DNA of 64,000 nucleotides from NCBI GenBank assembly GCA_903913215.1, contig CAIWKE010000012.1:95704-159703 (forward strand), in the 5' to 3' direction. Under the pieces are notes generated by a model. It worked only from the letters and a program-made list of their open reading frames with translations, ran no database searches and was not told where the DNA came from. A program made the translations under genes and the position numbers. This document shows positions 1 to 9,492 of the stretch, in pieces (position 1 is the stretch's first letter; each line of letters starts with the position of its first letter). Origin of the DNA: an uncultured Holophagaceae bacterium. GTDB taxonomy: Bacteria; Acidobacteriota; Holophagae; Holophagales; Holophagaceae.

Positions 1-1
1 C

Positions 2-64
2 CGCGCCGCGAAGCCGCCCCTGGCGGAGGCCATCCGGCAAGCTTTGAAAGCCCTGCAGCGATGA
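2..64 (+). CDS. 3' end of an upstream gene (partial)
   Basis: An open frame enters from the left edge and stops at TGA 62-64. The 20 visible residues end in ...RQALKALQR, an amphipathic, Ala/Leu/Lys-rich C-terminus. The stop overlaps the ATG of the dehydrogenase at 61 in an ATGA arrangement, which is the normal sign of translational coupling in an operon. Too little is visible to assign a family. Confidence 0.5.
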   Translation, partial: RAAKPPLAEAIRQALKALQR

Positions 65-996
65 GCACCCGCATTCTCTCCACATCTCCCCTGGTGGGCC
101 CTGCCCTGAGTGAACTGGCCACCCGTTTCCCGGACCTGCTCCTGGCGCCCTTCCGCTCCCCGGCGTGGAACTCGGCCCTGGCCGAGGCCGAGGCCCTGGT
201 GGTGGTGCTATCCAATCCCATCACCGAGGCCGATCTGACCGCAGCGCCGCACCTGAAGGTCATCGGCACCCTCTCCGTGGGCGTGAACCACCTGCCGGTG
301 GCCGCCTGTCAGGCCCGGGGCATCGCCATTGTGAGCACCCCTGGCGTCCTGACAGACGCCACCGCCGACATCGCCCTGACCCTGCTCCTGGCCCTCACCC
401 GACGCGTGGCCGAGGGCGAGGCCCTGGTGCGCTCAGGCCAATGGCAGGGCTGGGCCCCAGATCAGCTTCTGGGCCCTGCTCTGGCGGGCAAGGCCTGCGG
501 CATCCTCGGCAGCGGCCCCATCGGCCTGGCCTTCGCACATCGCGTCTGGGCCCTGGGTATGACCCCGCTGTTCTGGGATCGCGACGGCTCTGGCGGTACC
601 GTGTACTTCGGCGGTGGTCAAGCCCCCCGGCTGCCCCTGGCGGAGCTGCTGCCCCGCTCCGCAGTGTTATCCCTGCACTGCCCCCTCACCGAGCAGACCC
701 GCGGCCTGCTGGACCGAGCCCACCTGGAGCAGCTCCCCGCGGGCGCCGTGCTCATCAATACCGCCCGGGGCGGCATCTTCGACGAGCACGCCGCCATGGA
801 CCTGCTGGACTCTGGTCGGCTGGGCGGCGTGGGCCTCGATGTCTACGAGGGCGAGCCCAAGCTCAATCCCCGTTGGCTCCAGGCCCCGCGCACCGTGCTG
901 CTGCCCCATCTGGGCTCCGCCACCGTGGAGACCCGGGAGGCCATGGCCCAGATGCTTTGTGATGGGCTGGCCAAGGCATTGACCACCTGCCGGTGA
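61..996 (+). CDS. D-isomer-specific 2-hydroxyacid dehydrogenase, NAD-binding
   Basis: A 311-residue cytosolic oxidoreductase of the D-2-hydroxyacid dehydrogenase family (glyoxylate/hydroxypyruvate reductase or phosphoglycerate dehydrogenase type), which interconverts 2-oxo acids and D-2-hydroxy acids with NAD(P)H. The Rossmann motif GSGPIG is at residues 150-155. The catalytic set is complete: Arg236 in NTARGG, Glu265 in YEGEP and His283 in PHLGSAT. The length fits the short form of the family without an ACT domain, so the serine-biosynthetic SerA with a regulatory tail is unlikely. The start overlaps the preceding stop (ATGA). The family call is firm; the substrate cannot be read from the sequence. 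Confidence 0.9.
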   Translation: MSTRILSTSPLVGPALSELATRFPDLLLAPFRSPAWNSALAEAEALVVVLSNPITEADLTAAPHLKVIGTLSVGVNHLPVAACQARGIAIVSTPGVLTDATADIALTLLLALTRRVAEGEALVRSGQWQGWAPDQLLGPALAGKACGILGSGPIGLAFAHRVWALGMTPLFWDRDGSGGTVYFGGGQAPRLPLAELLPRSAVLSLHCPLTEQTRGLLDRAHLEQLPAGAVLINTARGGIFDEHAAMDLLDSGRLGGVGLDVYEGEPKLNPRWLQAPRTVLLPHLGSATVETREAMAQMLCDGLAKALTTCR

Positions 997-1024
997 TACC
1001 CTGAGGGTCATCACGAGGCATCCC

Positions 1025-2566
1025 ATGGCACGTCCCTGGCTCAAGTTGTTAGATCCCGCTTTGACGGCCCTCAGGGCCGCCGCAGGCACCTCCTTCGAAG
1101 ATCGCCTGGTGCTGGCCCGGGCACTCAATGGCCGGGCCCGCCACCTGGAGGCCCAGGAGATCCTCGATCAGCTGCTGGCCGAAGATCGCGCCCACGTGGA
1201 TGCCTGGTTCGAGCGCCTGCTCTGCTTCAGCAACCACGATGGCGACGAAGAAGGCGCCGAGCTGCTGGCGCAGCTGGAGTCCCTCCACGATGAGAACCCC
1301 ACTGAGAGTGGCCACCTCCGCAACCTCGGCTACCTGCTTCTACTGCGGCAGGATCCCGATGGCGCCGAAACAGACCTGCAGGAATCCCTGGCCCTGAATG
1401 GCCAGGATCCCAAGACACTGGAGCTGATAGGGCTCGTGCAGCTGCACCTGAACCACCCCGCCGAGGCCAAGGCCTGGCTGCTGAAGGCCCTCAGCCTTAA
1501 TCCAAAGGATCCCCGCACCTTGCGCCTGATGGCCATTGCCATGGAACAGCTTGGCGATCTGGCCGGGGCCGAGACCCAGCTGGTGGCGGCCCTCAGCGCC
1601 GAACAAAACTACTACTGGGGCTGGCATGCCCTGGGCGAGCTGCTGCTCAAGCGTGGCGATCTGGCCGAGGGCCTGCGCTGCATCCAGCGGGCCCGCAGTC
1701 TGCATGTGGCGGATCCCGCCAGCTATTTCATTCTCGCGGAGATCTTCAGCGAGCAGGGGCATCTGGAACTGGCCCAGGGCCAACTGCACACCCTTATGCT
1801 GCTGGTGCCCGCTGTGCCAGTGCTGGCTGAGGCCCAGGCCCTGCTGGGCGAGCTGAAGCTCGACATGGGTGACCGGGACGGCGCCGTCTCCTACTTCACA
1901 CTGGCCGCGGAGACCGACCCTGATGCCTCCAACCCGTGGGCCGCCCTCGGTGACATGGCTCGCGAAGAAGGTCGCTGGGATGACGCGCTCCGCTGCTACC
2001 GCGAGGCCCTCATGCGCGAACCCGATGCCGCGGACCTCCAGGTCCAGTTGGGCTACGTGCTGGTGGAGACCCGTCAGGGTCCCGCCGCCGAGGCCGCCTT
2101 CCTCCAGGCTCTGGATCTGGATCCGGGCGAATACAGCGCCTATCTGGGCCTCTCCGAGGTCCACCGCTTTGCCAACCGCCGCGAGGAACAGATGGCGATG
2201 GTCGACAAGGCCATGGCCCTGGCTCCCCAGGATGCAGATGTCTGGAACGCCAAGGGCGTGGCCCTGGAAGTGACCAAGCAGTGGAAGGAAGCCACCGAGG
2301 CGTACTACCGGGCCCTGGAGCTGGAGCCACACCACCGCAAGGCTGCCAACAATCTGGGCTTCGTACTTGAGAAGCGCATGAACAACGGAGAACCGGAACT
2401 GCGGGCCCTGGCCACCGAGGCCTGGAAACAGCGGCTCCTGATCTGTCGCGAAGAAGGCCAGAGCCTCAAGATGGCCACCGAGCATTTGTCCCAACTCGGC
2501 GTCAGCGACGACACCATCCGGGAGTGGCTGCGGCCGGAATTCCTCCTGGCGGAATCCCAGGGCTAA
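1025..2566 (+). CDS. TPR-repeat protein
   Basis: 513 residues made almost wholly of tetratricopeptide repeats, each about 34 residues with the usual pattern of small residues and a Pro near the end (for example ALSLNPKDPRTL, ALDLDPGEYSAY, ALELEPHHRKA). No signal peptide or membrane helix is visible, so it is probably a cytosolic scaffold for protein-protein contacts. GAGG lies 7 bases before the ATG. It lies 28 bases after the dehydrogenase stop and may share its transcript. Partner and role are unknown; TPR alone does not give a function. Confidence 0.85.
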   Translation: MARPWLKLLDPALTALRAAAGTSFEDRLVLARALNGRARHLEAQEILDQLLAEDRAHVDAWFERLLCFSNHDGDEEGAELLAQLESLHDENPTESGHLRNLGYLLLLRQDPDGAETDLQESLALNGQDPKTLELIGLVQLHLNHPAEAKAWLLKALSLNPKDPRTLRLMAIAMEQLGDLAGAETQLVAALSAEQNYYWGWHALGELLLKRGDLAEGLRCIQRARSLHVADPASYFILAEIFSEQGHLELAQGQLHTLMLLVPAVPVLAEAQALLGELKLDMGDRDGAVSYFTLAAETDPDASNPWAALGDMAREEGRWDDALRCYREALMREPDAADLQVQLGYVLVETRQGPAAEAAFLQALDLDPGEYSAYLGLSEVHRFANRREEQMAMVDKAMALAPQDADVWNAKGVALEVTKQWKEATEAYYRALELEPHHRKAANNLGFVLEKRMNNGEPELRALATEAWKQRLLICREEGQSLKMATEHLSQLGVSDDTIREWLRPEFLLAESQG

Positions 2567-2923
2567 AAACTCGTTCCAGCTACGTCACAGCCCTGTTTCT
2601 AGGTAGTTACATCGATGACCTTTGGGTATGTGGAAAAGCCTGTGGATTGGCCCTCTCGGCTGGCCCTAAATCCTGTCCAGAGATGGATTTCCCGGTTCGG
2701 CGGGAAGGGATTGTCATCAATGGATGTTTATTGTTTCCAATATTTAAATTAATGCTTATTGCCGAATGTACCGACCTGGCCCCAGTCCTAGGTTTTCCAC
2801 ATTTTCCATTTTCTTTCGCTTGACAAGAAAAAAGCCCTTGAAGCATGGGCGAGCCGAGGCGAAAACAGTTCCGTCAACCCTTTTCGTCACGAAATTGTCT
2901 CGACAAAATGGCTAGCCAAAACC
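2567..2923. other. AT-richer spacer between convergent genes
   Basis: 357 bases between the convergent TPR and smc stops. The middle (about 2725-2765) is clearly AT-rich compared with the flanks. I see no strong intrinsic terminator. A TTGACA hexamer at 2820-2825 has no convincing -10 partner. The short open frames here have no recognisable content. Confidence 0.5.
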
Positions 2924-5900
2924 TCAGACCAGAGCCTCGGCCTCGCGAAGTTGGACACTGACCAGGCGAGAGCAGCCAGCCTCCTCCATGGTCACCCCAT
3001 AGAGGGTGTCGGCAGCGATCATGGTGGGCTTCTGGTGCGTGATGACGATGAACTGGGTATCCACCTTCATCTTCTGCACCATGGCTGCGAAGCGGCCCAC
3101 GTTGGCCTCATCCAGGGGCGCGTCCACCTCATCCAGCACGCAGAAGGGGCTCGGCTTGAAGTGGAAAATGGCGAACAGGAGTGAGATGGCCGTGAGGGCT
3201 TTCTCACCGCCACTGAGCAGGGTGAGGGCCTTGGCCGTCTTGCCCGGGGGCTGGGCCGTGATCTCGATGCCGCACTCCAGGAGGTTCTTGGGATCCTCCA
3301 AGCTGAGGTGGGCATTGCCGCCGCCGAAGGCCTCGCGGAAGACTTCCTGGAAACGGCTGTTCACGAAGTCGAAGGCCTCGCGGAACCGTTCTTCGCTGGT
3401 GAGGTTGATTTCCTGGATGGTGGATTCCAGGTTGCCGATGGCGGCAGTGACATCGGCCCGCTGCTCATCCATGAAAGCCAGACGCGTCTCCGCTTCTTCC
3501 AGTTCCTGAATGGCCAGAGGGTTCACGCCCCCCAGGTCCATCCGCCGACCCTGCAACTCGTTCAGGCGGGTCTGGTGGACCAGTTCGCCCTCCACCCAGG
3601 CCTCCCGCTCCGATTCGCTGATGCCCACCAGGAAGGCCGGGATCTCCAGGCCCAGAGCCAGCTCCACTTCCTTGGACAGAGCCTCCTGGCTGCCCTGCAC
3701 CTGGGCGCCATGCAGCAACACCTCTTGATGCTGGGACCGAGCATTCTCCAGGGCCTGCTGATATTCGCGGGCCGCGCGTTCCTGGACGCGCAGGGTCTCC
3801 TGCTCCAGCTCCAGCCGGGGTTGGGCCTCCACGGCCTGAAGATGCACCCCTTCCCGTTCCCGGAGGAGGGTCTGGGCATCGGCTTCCAGCTCCGCCAGCC
3901 GCTTCACGCAAACCTCCACCCGCTCCACCTGCTCGCGGGATTCGTCTTCCAGCCGCTGGCGCTCGGCTTCCAGATCGAAACGACCCCGCTGGGCCAGCTG
4001 CAGGTGGCGATCATGGCCGTCCCGCTCGGCCCAGGCCGCGTCCCGGGCACGGGCGGCCTCGTGGCGCTGGTCCCGGCACTGGTCCAGGTGCAGGCGGGCC
4101 TCCCTGACCTTCTGTTCGCCCTCGGCGAGGCTGGCCTCCAGGGCGGCATCCAGGGCCTCCTCTGGATGCTGATCCAGCTCCCGTAGCAGGGCCTGCAGCC
4201 GCTTGATCTCGGCCTCGATCTGCTCCCACAGGGTGTCCGCACGCTCGCTGGCCGCATGGATCTCACTGAGCTGGGTGCCGAGGGCGGTCCGCTGGGCCCT
4301 CAGGCTGTCGCTGCGTCGGCGCAGTACCCGCAGGTCCTCTTCAATTTCCCGGGAGCGATCCAGGGCGGCCCGGGTCTCATCGCCACCTCGGGCGCGCTTG
4401 GTCTCCAGCTCCTCCAGGCGGTCCAGGAGGGCTTCGCGGGTGCCCCGGGCCTCCTCCTGCTCGGCGCGCAGTTTCAGGGGCGAAGCAGCGGGGGCGGAGA
4501 TGCCCAGCTGCAGGGGACCGAAGGGCAGGCGGATGAAGGCAGGCGAGACGAAGGCGAGGTCGGGGTGGGCCTGGGCCAGGGCTGGCAGCGCCTCGTCGGA
4601 GCAGCGGAAGGCCCGATCCAGGAGGGCGCCCAGGGGGTGCTCAAGGCCGGCCCACTTGAGGTGGGCGTTGAAGGGCGTGCAGCCCTCGGGCGTGGGCGGC
4701 ACCGCGCTGGTGCCTTCCAGGGCCAGCAGCAGGTGGCCCACGCCCCCGGCGGCCATCTGGGCCAACGCCGCATCGGCGGACAGGGTCTGGAGCCAGACAC
4801 CCAGGAGCCGCTCCAGGTCGGGCCGCAGGGTCTCGTCCACAGTGAGCAACTCGACCAGGGTCAGGGGCCGGGCGCCTTGCTCCTTGAGCCAGGTGAGGCC
4901 TTTCTGCAGCTCCACGTCGCCGAAGCTCTTGGCCAGGAGATCTGCGATCTGGCGGAGGCGCCGCTCGGAGGCGTCCAGCTCGGATTCCGCCCGGTGGTGG
5001 TCTTGCGCCAGCGTGCGCTGGGTCTCCTCCAAGACCTCCGCCCGGCGGCGCTGGTCGAGGGCGGCCTCCTCGGCCTGGTCCAACTGGGCATTCAGCCCCT
5101 CCAGGGTGCGATCGATCTGGGCAGCCTCGGCCTGGAGGCTTTCCAGCCGGGGGGCCCGCACAGATTCCTCATGGTTGAGGCCGTCGAGGCGGCCTTCCAA
5201 CTGGGCGATCTGGCTCTGGAAGGCCAGTCGTTGCTTCTGGCGATTCAGGGCCTCTTTCTGGCTCTCGGCCTTGCGCTCCCGCAGGTTCTGCAGCTCGGCC
5301 TCATGGTGGCGCAGGGAACCCTGGGCCAGGGCCACGATCTCCTCGACCTTGGCCAGGTCCGCTTCCTTCTCCCCCAGCTTCCCCGCCGCTTCCAGCAGCA
5401 GGGACTCCAAGGCCGAAAAGGAGGTGCCTGTTTCCGACAACCGTTCGGCCAGGGCCTGGATGCGCTCCCAGAGCCGATTCCGCTGCTCCAGTCCCTCGGT
5501 GCGGCGCTCCTCCTGGAAGCTGCGCTCCTGCTCCGCGAGCTGGAGGCGTTGATCCAACCCCAGCATGGCACTGGCACGCTTGGCCTGGGCCTGCTGCTGC
5601 TCGTCTACCGAGAGGCGCAACGTCTCAACCTCGGAGGCCTTCTCAGAGACCTGGGCCGTGAGTTCGGCCACCCGTCGCTCGGTCTGGTCCAACTGATCCA
5701 GGATCCGCTGCTTGGCTGCCTCCAGTTCCACGGCCTTGCCCGCCAGCAGAATGCGCTGGGTGGCCTTGATGTCCGTGTCCAGCTCTTTGGCCTTGCGGGC
5801 CCGGGAGGCCTGGCGGCGCAGGGAATCCATCTGCTTGTTCAGCTCGAAGAGGATGTCGTCCAGGCGCTGGAGGTTCAACTTGGTCTCGTCCAGGCGCTTC

Positions 5901-6433
5901 TCCGCGTCGGCCCGGCGCAGCTTGTAGCGGGTGATGCCCGCGGCCTCCTCCAGAAGCAGGCGACGGTCCTTGGGTTTGCTGCTGAGGATAAGATCGATCT
6001 GGCCCTGCTGGATGAAGCTGTAGGCCCGGGTTCCCATGCCCGTATCCATGAGCAGATCCTGCACATCCTTGAGGCGCGCCTCGCGACCGTTGATGCGGTA
6101 TTCACTGCCGGTGTCGCGGTAGAGCCGGCGGGAAATCACCACTTCCCGCGTGGCGCCCGGCAGGTTGGGATCCGGCATCTCCAGGACCAGCTTCACCTCG
6201 GCCAGCCCCATGGGACGCCGGTGGGCCGTGCCCGCGAAGATCACGTCAGCCATCTCTGCACCGCGCAGCATGGAAGCCCGCTGCTCGCCCAGCACCCAGG
6301 CCAGGCTGTCAGAGATATTGGACTTGCCGCAGCCATTGGGTCCCACGACCGCAGTCATGCCACCCGGAAAGCTCAGCTTCTGGGCATCGGCAAAGGACTT
6401 GAAGCCATGGAGTTCAAGTGAGATCAGGCGCAC
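2924..6433 (-). CDS. smc: Chromosome segregation protein SMC
   Basis: SMC ATPase that forms the bacterial condensin with ScpA/ScpB and organises the chromosome after replication. The N-terminal head carries Walker A GPNGCGKSN and is followed by the Q-loop region. Long Glu/Gln/Arg-rich coiled coils flank a central hinge region near the middle of the protein. The C-terminal head has the ABC signature LLSGGEKAL and Walker B VLDEVDAPLD. Length is 1169 residues, normal for the family. I chose the GTG at 6433 because SMC proteins begin with the strand seen here (VRLISLELHGFKSF) and GGAG sits 11 bases upstream. In-frame ATGs at 6508, 6481 and 6478 would add an unusual 16-25 residue leader. No scpA or scpB is nearby. 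Confidence 0.93.
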   Translation of the reverse strand: MRLISLELHGFKSFADAQKLSFPGGMTAVVGPNGCGKSNISDSLAWVLGEQRASMLRGAEMADVIFAGTAHRRPMGLAEVKLVLEMPDPNLPGATREVVISRRLYRDTGSEYRINGREARLKDVQDLLMDTGMGTRAYSFIQQGQIDLILSSKPKDRRLLLEEAAGITRYKLRRADAEKRLDETKLNLQRLDDILFELNKQMDSLRRQASRARKAKELDTDIKATQRILLAGKAVELEAAKQRILDQLDQTERRVAELTAQVSEKASEVETLRLSVDEQQQAQAKRASAMLGLDQRLQLAEQERSFQEERRTEGLEQRNRLWERIQALAERLSETGTSFSALESLLLEAAGKLGEKEADLAKVEEIVALAQGSLRHHEAELQNLRERKAESQKEALNRQKQRLAFQSQIAQLEGRLDGLNHEESVRAPRLESLQAEAAQIDRTLEGLNAQLDQAEEAALDQRRRAEVLEETQRTLAQDHHRAESELDASERRLRQIADLLAKSFGDVELQKGLTWLKEQGARPLTLVELLTVDETLRPDLERLLGVWLQTLSADAALAQMAAGGVGHLLLALEGTSAVPPTPEGCTPFNAHLKWAGLEHPLGALLDRAFRCSDEALPALAQAHPDLAFVSPAFIRLPFGPLQLGISAPAASPLKLRAEQEEARGTREALLDRLEELETKRARGGDETRAALDRSREIEEDLRVLRRRSDSLRAQRTALGTQLSEIHAASERADTLWEQIEAEIKRLQALLRELDQHPEEALDAALEASLAEGEQKVREARLHLDQCRDQRHEAARARDAAWAERDGHDRHLQLAQRGRFDLEAERQRLEDESREQVERVEVCVKRLAELEADAQTLLREREGVHLQAVEAQPRLELEQETLRVQERAAREYQQALENARSQHQEVLLHGAQVQGSQEALSKEVELALGLEIPAFLVGISESEREAWVEGELVHQTRLNELQGRRMDLGGVNPLAIQELEEAETRLAFMDEQRADVTAAIGNLESTIQEINLTSEERFREAFDFVNSRFQEVFREAFGGGNAHLSLEDPKNLLECGIEITAQPPGKTAKALTLLSGGEKALTAISLLFAIFHFKPSPFCVLDEVDAPLDEANVGRFAAMVQKMKVDTQFIVITHQKPTMIAADTLYGVTMEEAGCSRLVSVQLREAEALV

Positions 6434-6713
6434 GCGGTCAGCAACTCCAGGAAAACAGATGGGAACATCTCCCTCCATCATTCCACACCACGCGTAGGAT
6501 CCGAGCAACGGAGCCCGCCCAAAGTAATCCAGCCATGTGGCGGGTCCCCTTGGGAAACCGCAGGAAGCCCGATAGACTCAGTTCTTCCATGGCCACTCAG
6601 GAGTCACCTTTGCCGCCCCCTTCAGCCATCTCGCGTGATCCCCAAGCCCAGGGCCCCTCGCGAAGCTGTGGGCACTCGTGCCCGGGCCTTCAGTCTGCCA
6701 CTGGGAACCGAAC

Positions 6714-7445
6714 GTGAAACTTTCCCTGCTCGCCCCCCCTGAAGCCTCCCTGCTCTGGCTGGAGGCCCACCGGGTTCTGGCCGGAACCTACCGGCAGCCG
6801 CTCCAGGGTGAGCCCGGAGAGGCCCAGCTCAGCCAAGCTCTGGCCGCCCTGCCCCAGGGACCCACCCGCTGGGTCGTGGATGACCTCTGGACCCCCTCCG
6901 TCCTCCTGCGCGACCTCACGGAGCTGCCCCGGGCCGCCGAGGCCCAGGAGGCCTTCTTCCGCTGGCGCTTCACCCAGGCCCTGGCCCTGGAGCAGCCCCA
7001 CTTTGTGCAGGCCCTGGAAGTGGAGCCTGGCGCTTGGCTGGCCTCGGGCATCCGGGAGGACTTCCGGGACACCCTGCTGCAGTTGGGCACGAAGCTGGAA
7101 CGGAACCTCCACGCCCTCACGCCCCGCTGGCTGCACCTCTACAACCTGCTGGCCCCCTCGCTGGCCCTGCCGGGTATGCTGCTTTCGCTCAGTCCCGTGG
7201 AGCCCGGCCTCTACGCCGGCACCCTGGTGGCCTGGGGCCGCACCCTGTGCCTGCTCCGCCAGTGGTCCGAACCCCTGAGCCCCGAAGCCTGGCAGGAGGA
7301 ACGCCTGGCCCCGAGCGCAGCCTTCCTGCAGCGGGAATCCAGGACACCTCAACAGCTGCTGGTCTACGGTGCCCGGACCTGGCCCGCCGGGGAGATCCCC
7401 CTGCGCCTCCTGGACGATCGCTTTGCCTTGGGTGAGGGGCACTGA
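6714..7445 (+). CDS. Divergent PilM-like (actin-fold) pilus assembly protein
   Basis: 243 residues at the position where pilM normally stands, directly before pilN. The sequence is far from typical PilM, but the pattern VVDDLWTPSVLLRDL followed by LPRAAEAQEAFFRWRFTQAL matches the PilM/GspL segment in which a probe of the pilus shaft motif is followed by a Leu-Pro and a helix ending in RW. PilM is a cytosolic actin-like protein that binds the N-terminal tail of PilN. The GTG at 6714 was chosen because the protein then begins with a beta strand (VKLSLLAPP); an ATG at 6678 would add 12 residues of low-complexity leader. The gene is about 100 residues shorter than usual PilM. The stop overlaps the pilN region by one base, so coupling is likely. 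Confidence 0.55.
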   Translation: MKLSLLAPPEASLLWLEAHRVLAGTYRQPLQGEPGEAQLSQALAALPQGPTRWVVDDLWTPSVLLRDLTELPRAAEAQEAFFRWRFTQALALEQPHFVQALEVEPGAWLASGIREDFRDTLLQLGTKLERNLHALTPRWLHLYNLLAPSLALPGMLLSLSPVEPGLYAGTLVAWGRTLCLLRQWSEPLSPEAWQEERLAPSAAFLQRESRTPQQLLVYGARTWPAGEIPLRLLDDRFALGEGH

Positions 7446-8248
7446 TGTCCGTTCCAGTTCTCAGCCTCAACCTGGCCCCCCGGCCGAGCCTCTGGCGGCA
7501 GCGCCACCAGGTCCTGGGTTGGTCTGCCCTGGGTTGTGGCCTCTTGGTGCTGGTGGGCTCCATCGGCTTCACCTGGCGTGCCTACCACCAGGCCAGCCGG
7601 GCTGGGCGGGATGCTGTCAGCTACACAGAGGAGACCCGCCGCGCCGCCCGCCAGGAGCAGCAGCTCCAGGCCTCCCTCCAGGACATGGACGCCGGCCGGG
7701 AGCAGTCCCGCTGGAAGCTGGCGGAGCACATCCTGCAGGAGCGGAGCCTCCCCTGGTCCCGCCTCACGACGGAATTGGAGCAGTGCATGGTGCCGGACAT
7801 GCGCCTCAAGGCCATCCAGCGCGCCCGCAGCAACACCCAGCAGGTGGTGATGAAGCTCAAGGGCGAGGCCCGCACGCGGGAGGCCGAAGCCGCCTTCGTG
7901 GAAGCCCTTCGTTCCGCCCCCGTATTCGCCCAGGTGGTCCTGGAGCGGGAAGCTGAGCGCAATGGCGGCGGCTGGGACTTCGAGCTGAGCCTGCCCGCTG
8001 CCACGATTCCGCCGCCCTTCAAGGCGAAGGCCATCATCCAGGGACCCGCCAAGGCCGCCTCAGCCCCTGCACCGGCCCCGATCAAGGCCCTGCCCAAGCC
8101 GCCCCCCCCGAGCCCGACCCATCGAGAACCCCAGGCCCAGCCGGGCCCCCCCCAATACCACCCCGTTGTCCCACCCCCCGAGGAACCGGTCCGGCGTCGC
8201 CCTGGTCGCGCCCGCGTCCGCCCGAACGATGAGAGGGACCCCGAATGA
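7445..8248 (+). CDS. pilN: PilN-like type IV pilus inner-membrane protein
   Basis: 267 residues. The short cytosolic N-terminus contains the PilN hallmark SLNLAPRP (PilN binds PilM through an N-terminal INLLP-like motif). One transmembrane helix follows at about residues 24-45, then a coiled-coil and a periplasmic ferredoxin-like domain. The last 80 residues are Pro/Ala/Arg-rich and unlikely to be folded. PilN and PilO form the heterodimer that links the cytosolic PilM ring to PilP and the secretin. It overlaps pilO by 4 bases (ATGA). Confidence 0.8.
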   Translation: MSVPVLSLNLAPRPSLWRQRHQVLGWSALGCGLLVLVGSIGFTWRAYHQASRAGRDAVSYTEETRRAARQEQQLQASLQDMDAGREQSRWKLAEHILQERSLPWSRLTTELEQCMVPDMRLKAIQRARSNTQQVVMKLKGEARTREAEAAFVEALRSAPVFAQVVLEREAERNGGGWDFELSLPAATIPPPFKAKAIIQGPAKAASAPAPAPIKALPKPPPPSPTHREPQAQPGPPQYHPVVPPPEEPVRRRPGRARVRPNDERDPE

Positions 8249-8826
8249 GCAGTCCCCTCCGCACGAGCCGCCTCCGGCTCATCCTCGGCAGCCTGGCTAC
8301 GGCCGTGGGCCTGGGCGTGGCCCTCTTCCTTCTCCCGGACGCCTCCCAGCAGCTCAACCAGAAACTAAAATCCAAGCGCGAGGCCGAGTCCAACCGCAAC
8401 CAGCAGCTCCGGCAGCTGCAGGAACTCCAGCTGCTGGCGGACCGCCTGCACCGGGGGCAGAACACCCTGGCCAACCTGGAGGCCCGCCTGCCCAAGGGCA
8501 GCGCCGGCCAGCTGCAGTGGGACCTCAGCAAGACTCTGCATGCCCTGGCCAAGAAGAATGGCCTCCGGCTGCAGTCCGTGAAATACGGCCTGCCCAGCCG
8601 GGAAGGAGCCCGGGGCACGGACCTGGAGGCCATCGAGGTCGAGTTCGTGGCCCTGGGCATATACGCGAACCACAAGGCCTTCATGCTGGACCTGGAGGGT
8701 TCGGGCCTGCCTTTCGCCGTTCGGGATGGCCGCCTGGAGGAGAGCCCCGAAGGGGCCCGGCTGAACATCGTCCTGCGCGCCTTCCGCAAGGCCGGCGCGC
8801 CCGCGGCTGAGGAGGGCGAGGCATGA
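8245..8826 (+). CDS. pilO: PilO-like type IV pilus inner-membrane protein
   Basis: 193 residues: a transmembrane helix at about residues 10-28, a coiled coil (KLKSKREAESNRNQQLRQLQ) and a periplasmic ferredoxin-like domain. This is the standard PilO architecture and the gene lies in the standard position after pilN. The start overlaps the pilN stop and the stop overlaps pilP by 4 bases, so the three genes are translationally coupled. It is expected to pair with PilN in the alignment complex. Confidence 0.78.
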   Translation: MSSPLRTSRLRLILGSLATAVGLGVALFLLPDASQQLNQKLKSKREAESNRNQQLRQLQELQLLADRLHRGQNTLANLEARLPKGSAGQLQWDLSKTLHALAKKNGLRLQSVKYGLPSREGARGTDLEAIEVEFVALGIYANHKAFMLDLEGSGLPFAVRDGRLEESPEGARLNIVLRAFRKAGAPAAEEGEA

Positions 8827-9476
8827 GCGCTCCCAACAGCGGTTTCGACTTCCAGGCCATGGGCCACGAGCTGCGGACCAACCACAAGACCCAGGCGGCC
8901 CTGGTGGGTATGGTCCTGGTCCTCGGCTTCATGGCCTACACGCTGTTCGGCTCCGATGCCCCCAAGGGCCGTCGTCCGGTGGACACCAAGACCGGTGTCA
9001 GCCTCGATGCCCGCCAGCTCCAGGGCCTGCGCAAACTGCCCGACCTGGCGGCCCTGGACAAGGCCGGCCAGCTGCCGCCCCTGGCCAAGGTCCAGCGGGA
9101 CCTCTTCATGTTCGAGGCCCCTGCCCCGCCCCCACCGCCAGTGAAGGTCGTGGTGCCCCCACCCCCCCCGCCGCCCACAGCCGAGCAGCTCGCGGCCCAG
9201 CAGCTGGCCCAGGCCAAAGCCGCCAACTTTGCCACCCGGCCCCAGGACCTGCGCTACCTGGGCTACTTCAAGGGGGATCCATCCGGCACCATCGGCGCCT
9301 TCATGAAGGGCGAGGAACCCCTGACCCTCGTCCAGGGCTCCGTGACCCCCCAGGGTTGGAAGCTGGTGACTGTCCTCGACACCCGGGCGGAGTTCCAGAG
9401 CACCAAGTATCCAGATCTGCGACAGGTCCTGGAGGTCCGCGAGGCCACCGGCGGCGTGGCGACGAACCAATTCTGA
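8823..9476 (+). CDS. pilP: PilP-like pilus assembly protein
   Basis: 217 residues with a single membrane helix at about 25-40 (ALVGMVLVLGFMAYTLFG) in place of the usual PilP lipoprotein signal. A Pro-rich linker (about 100-115) precedes a C-terminal beta domain with the pattern LRYLGYFKG...GEEPLTLVQGSV...GWKLVTVL, which is the PilP/GspC homology domain that docks onto the secretin N0 region. The position between pilO and the secretin supports the call. It overlaps pilO by 4 bases, with 16 bases to the secretin gene. Confidence 0.75.
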   Translation: MSAPNSGFDFQAMGHELRTNHKTQAALVGMVLVLGFMAYTLFGSDAPKGRRPVDTKTGVSLDARQLQGLRKLPDLAALDKAGQLPPLAKVQRDLFMFEAPAPPPPPVKVVVPPPPPPPTAEQLAAQQLAQAKAANFATRPQDLRYLGYFKGDPSGTIGAFMKGEEPLTLVQGSVTPQGWKLVTVLDTRAEFQSTKYPDLRQVLEVREATGGVATNQF

Positions 9477-9492
9477 TCCGAAGGACGCCCCG

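Noticed and set aside
1340..2494. 384-residue minus-strand open frame opposite the TPR gene
   Set aside because: Gln/Gly/Leu-rich shadow composition; TPR repeats on the plus strand are unmistakable.
2524..2823. 99-residue open frame in the smc-TPR spacer
   Set aside because: Begins inside the TPR gene and covers AT-rich non-coding DNA; no protein-like pattern.
2820..2850. TTGACA as a -35 element for a small RNA
   Set aside because: No TATAAT-like hexamer at 16-18 bases and no terminator behind it.
4203..6421. Long plus-strand open frames opposite smc (449 and 721 residues)
   Set aside because: Low-complexity Ser/Arg or Leu/Gly/Gln compositions with no family pattern; they mirror the high-GC coiled-coil coding of smc.
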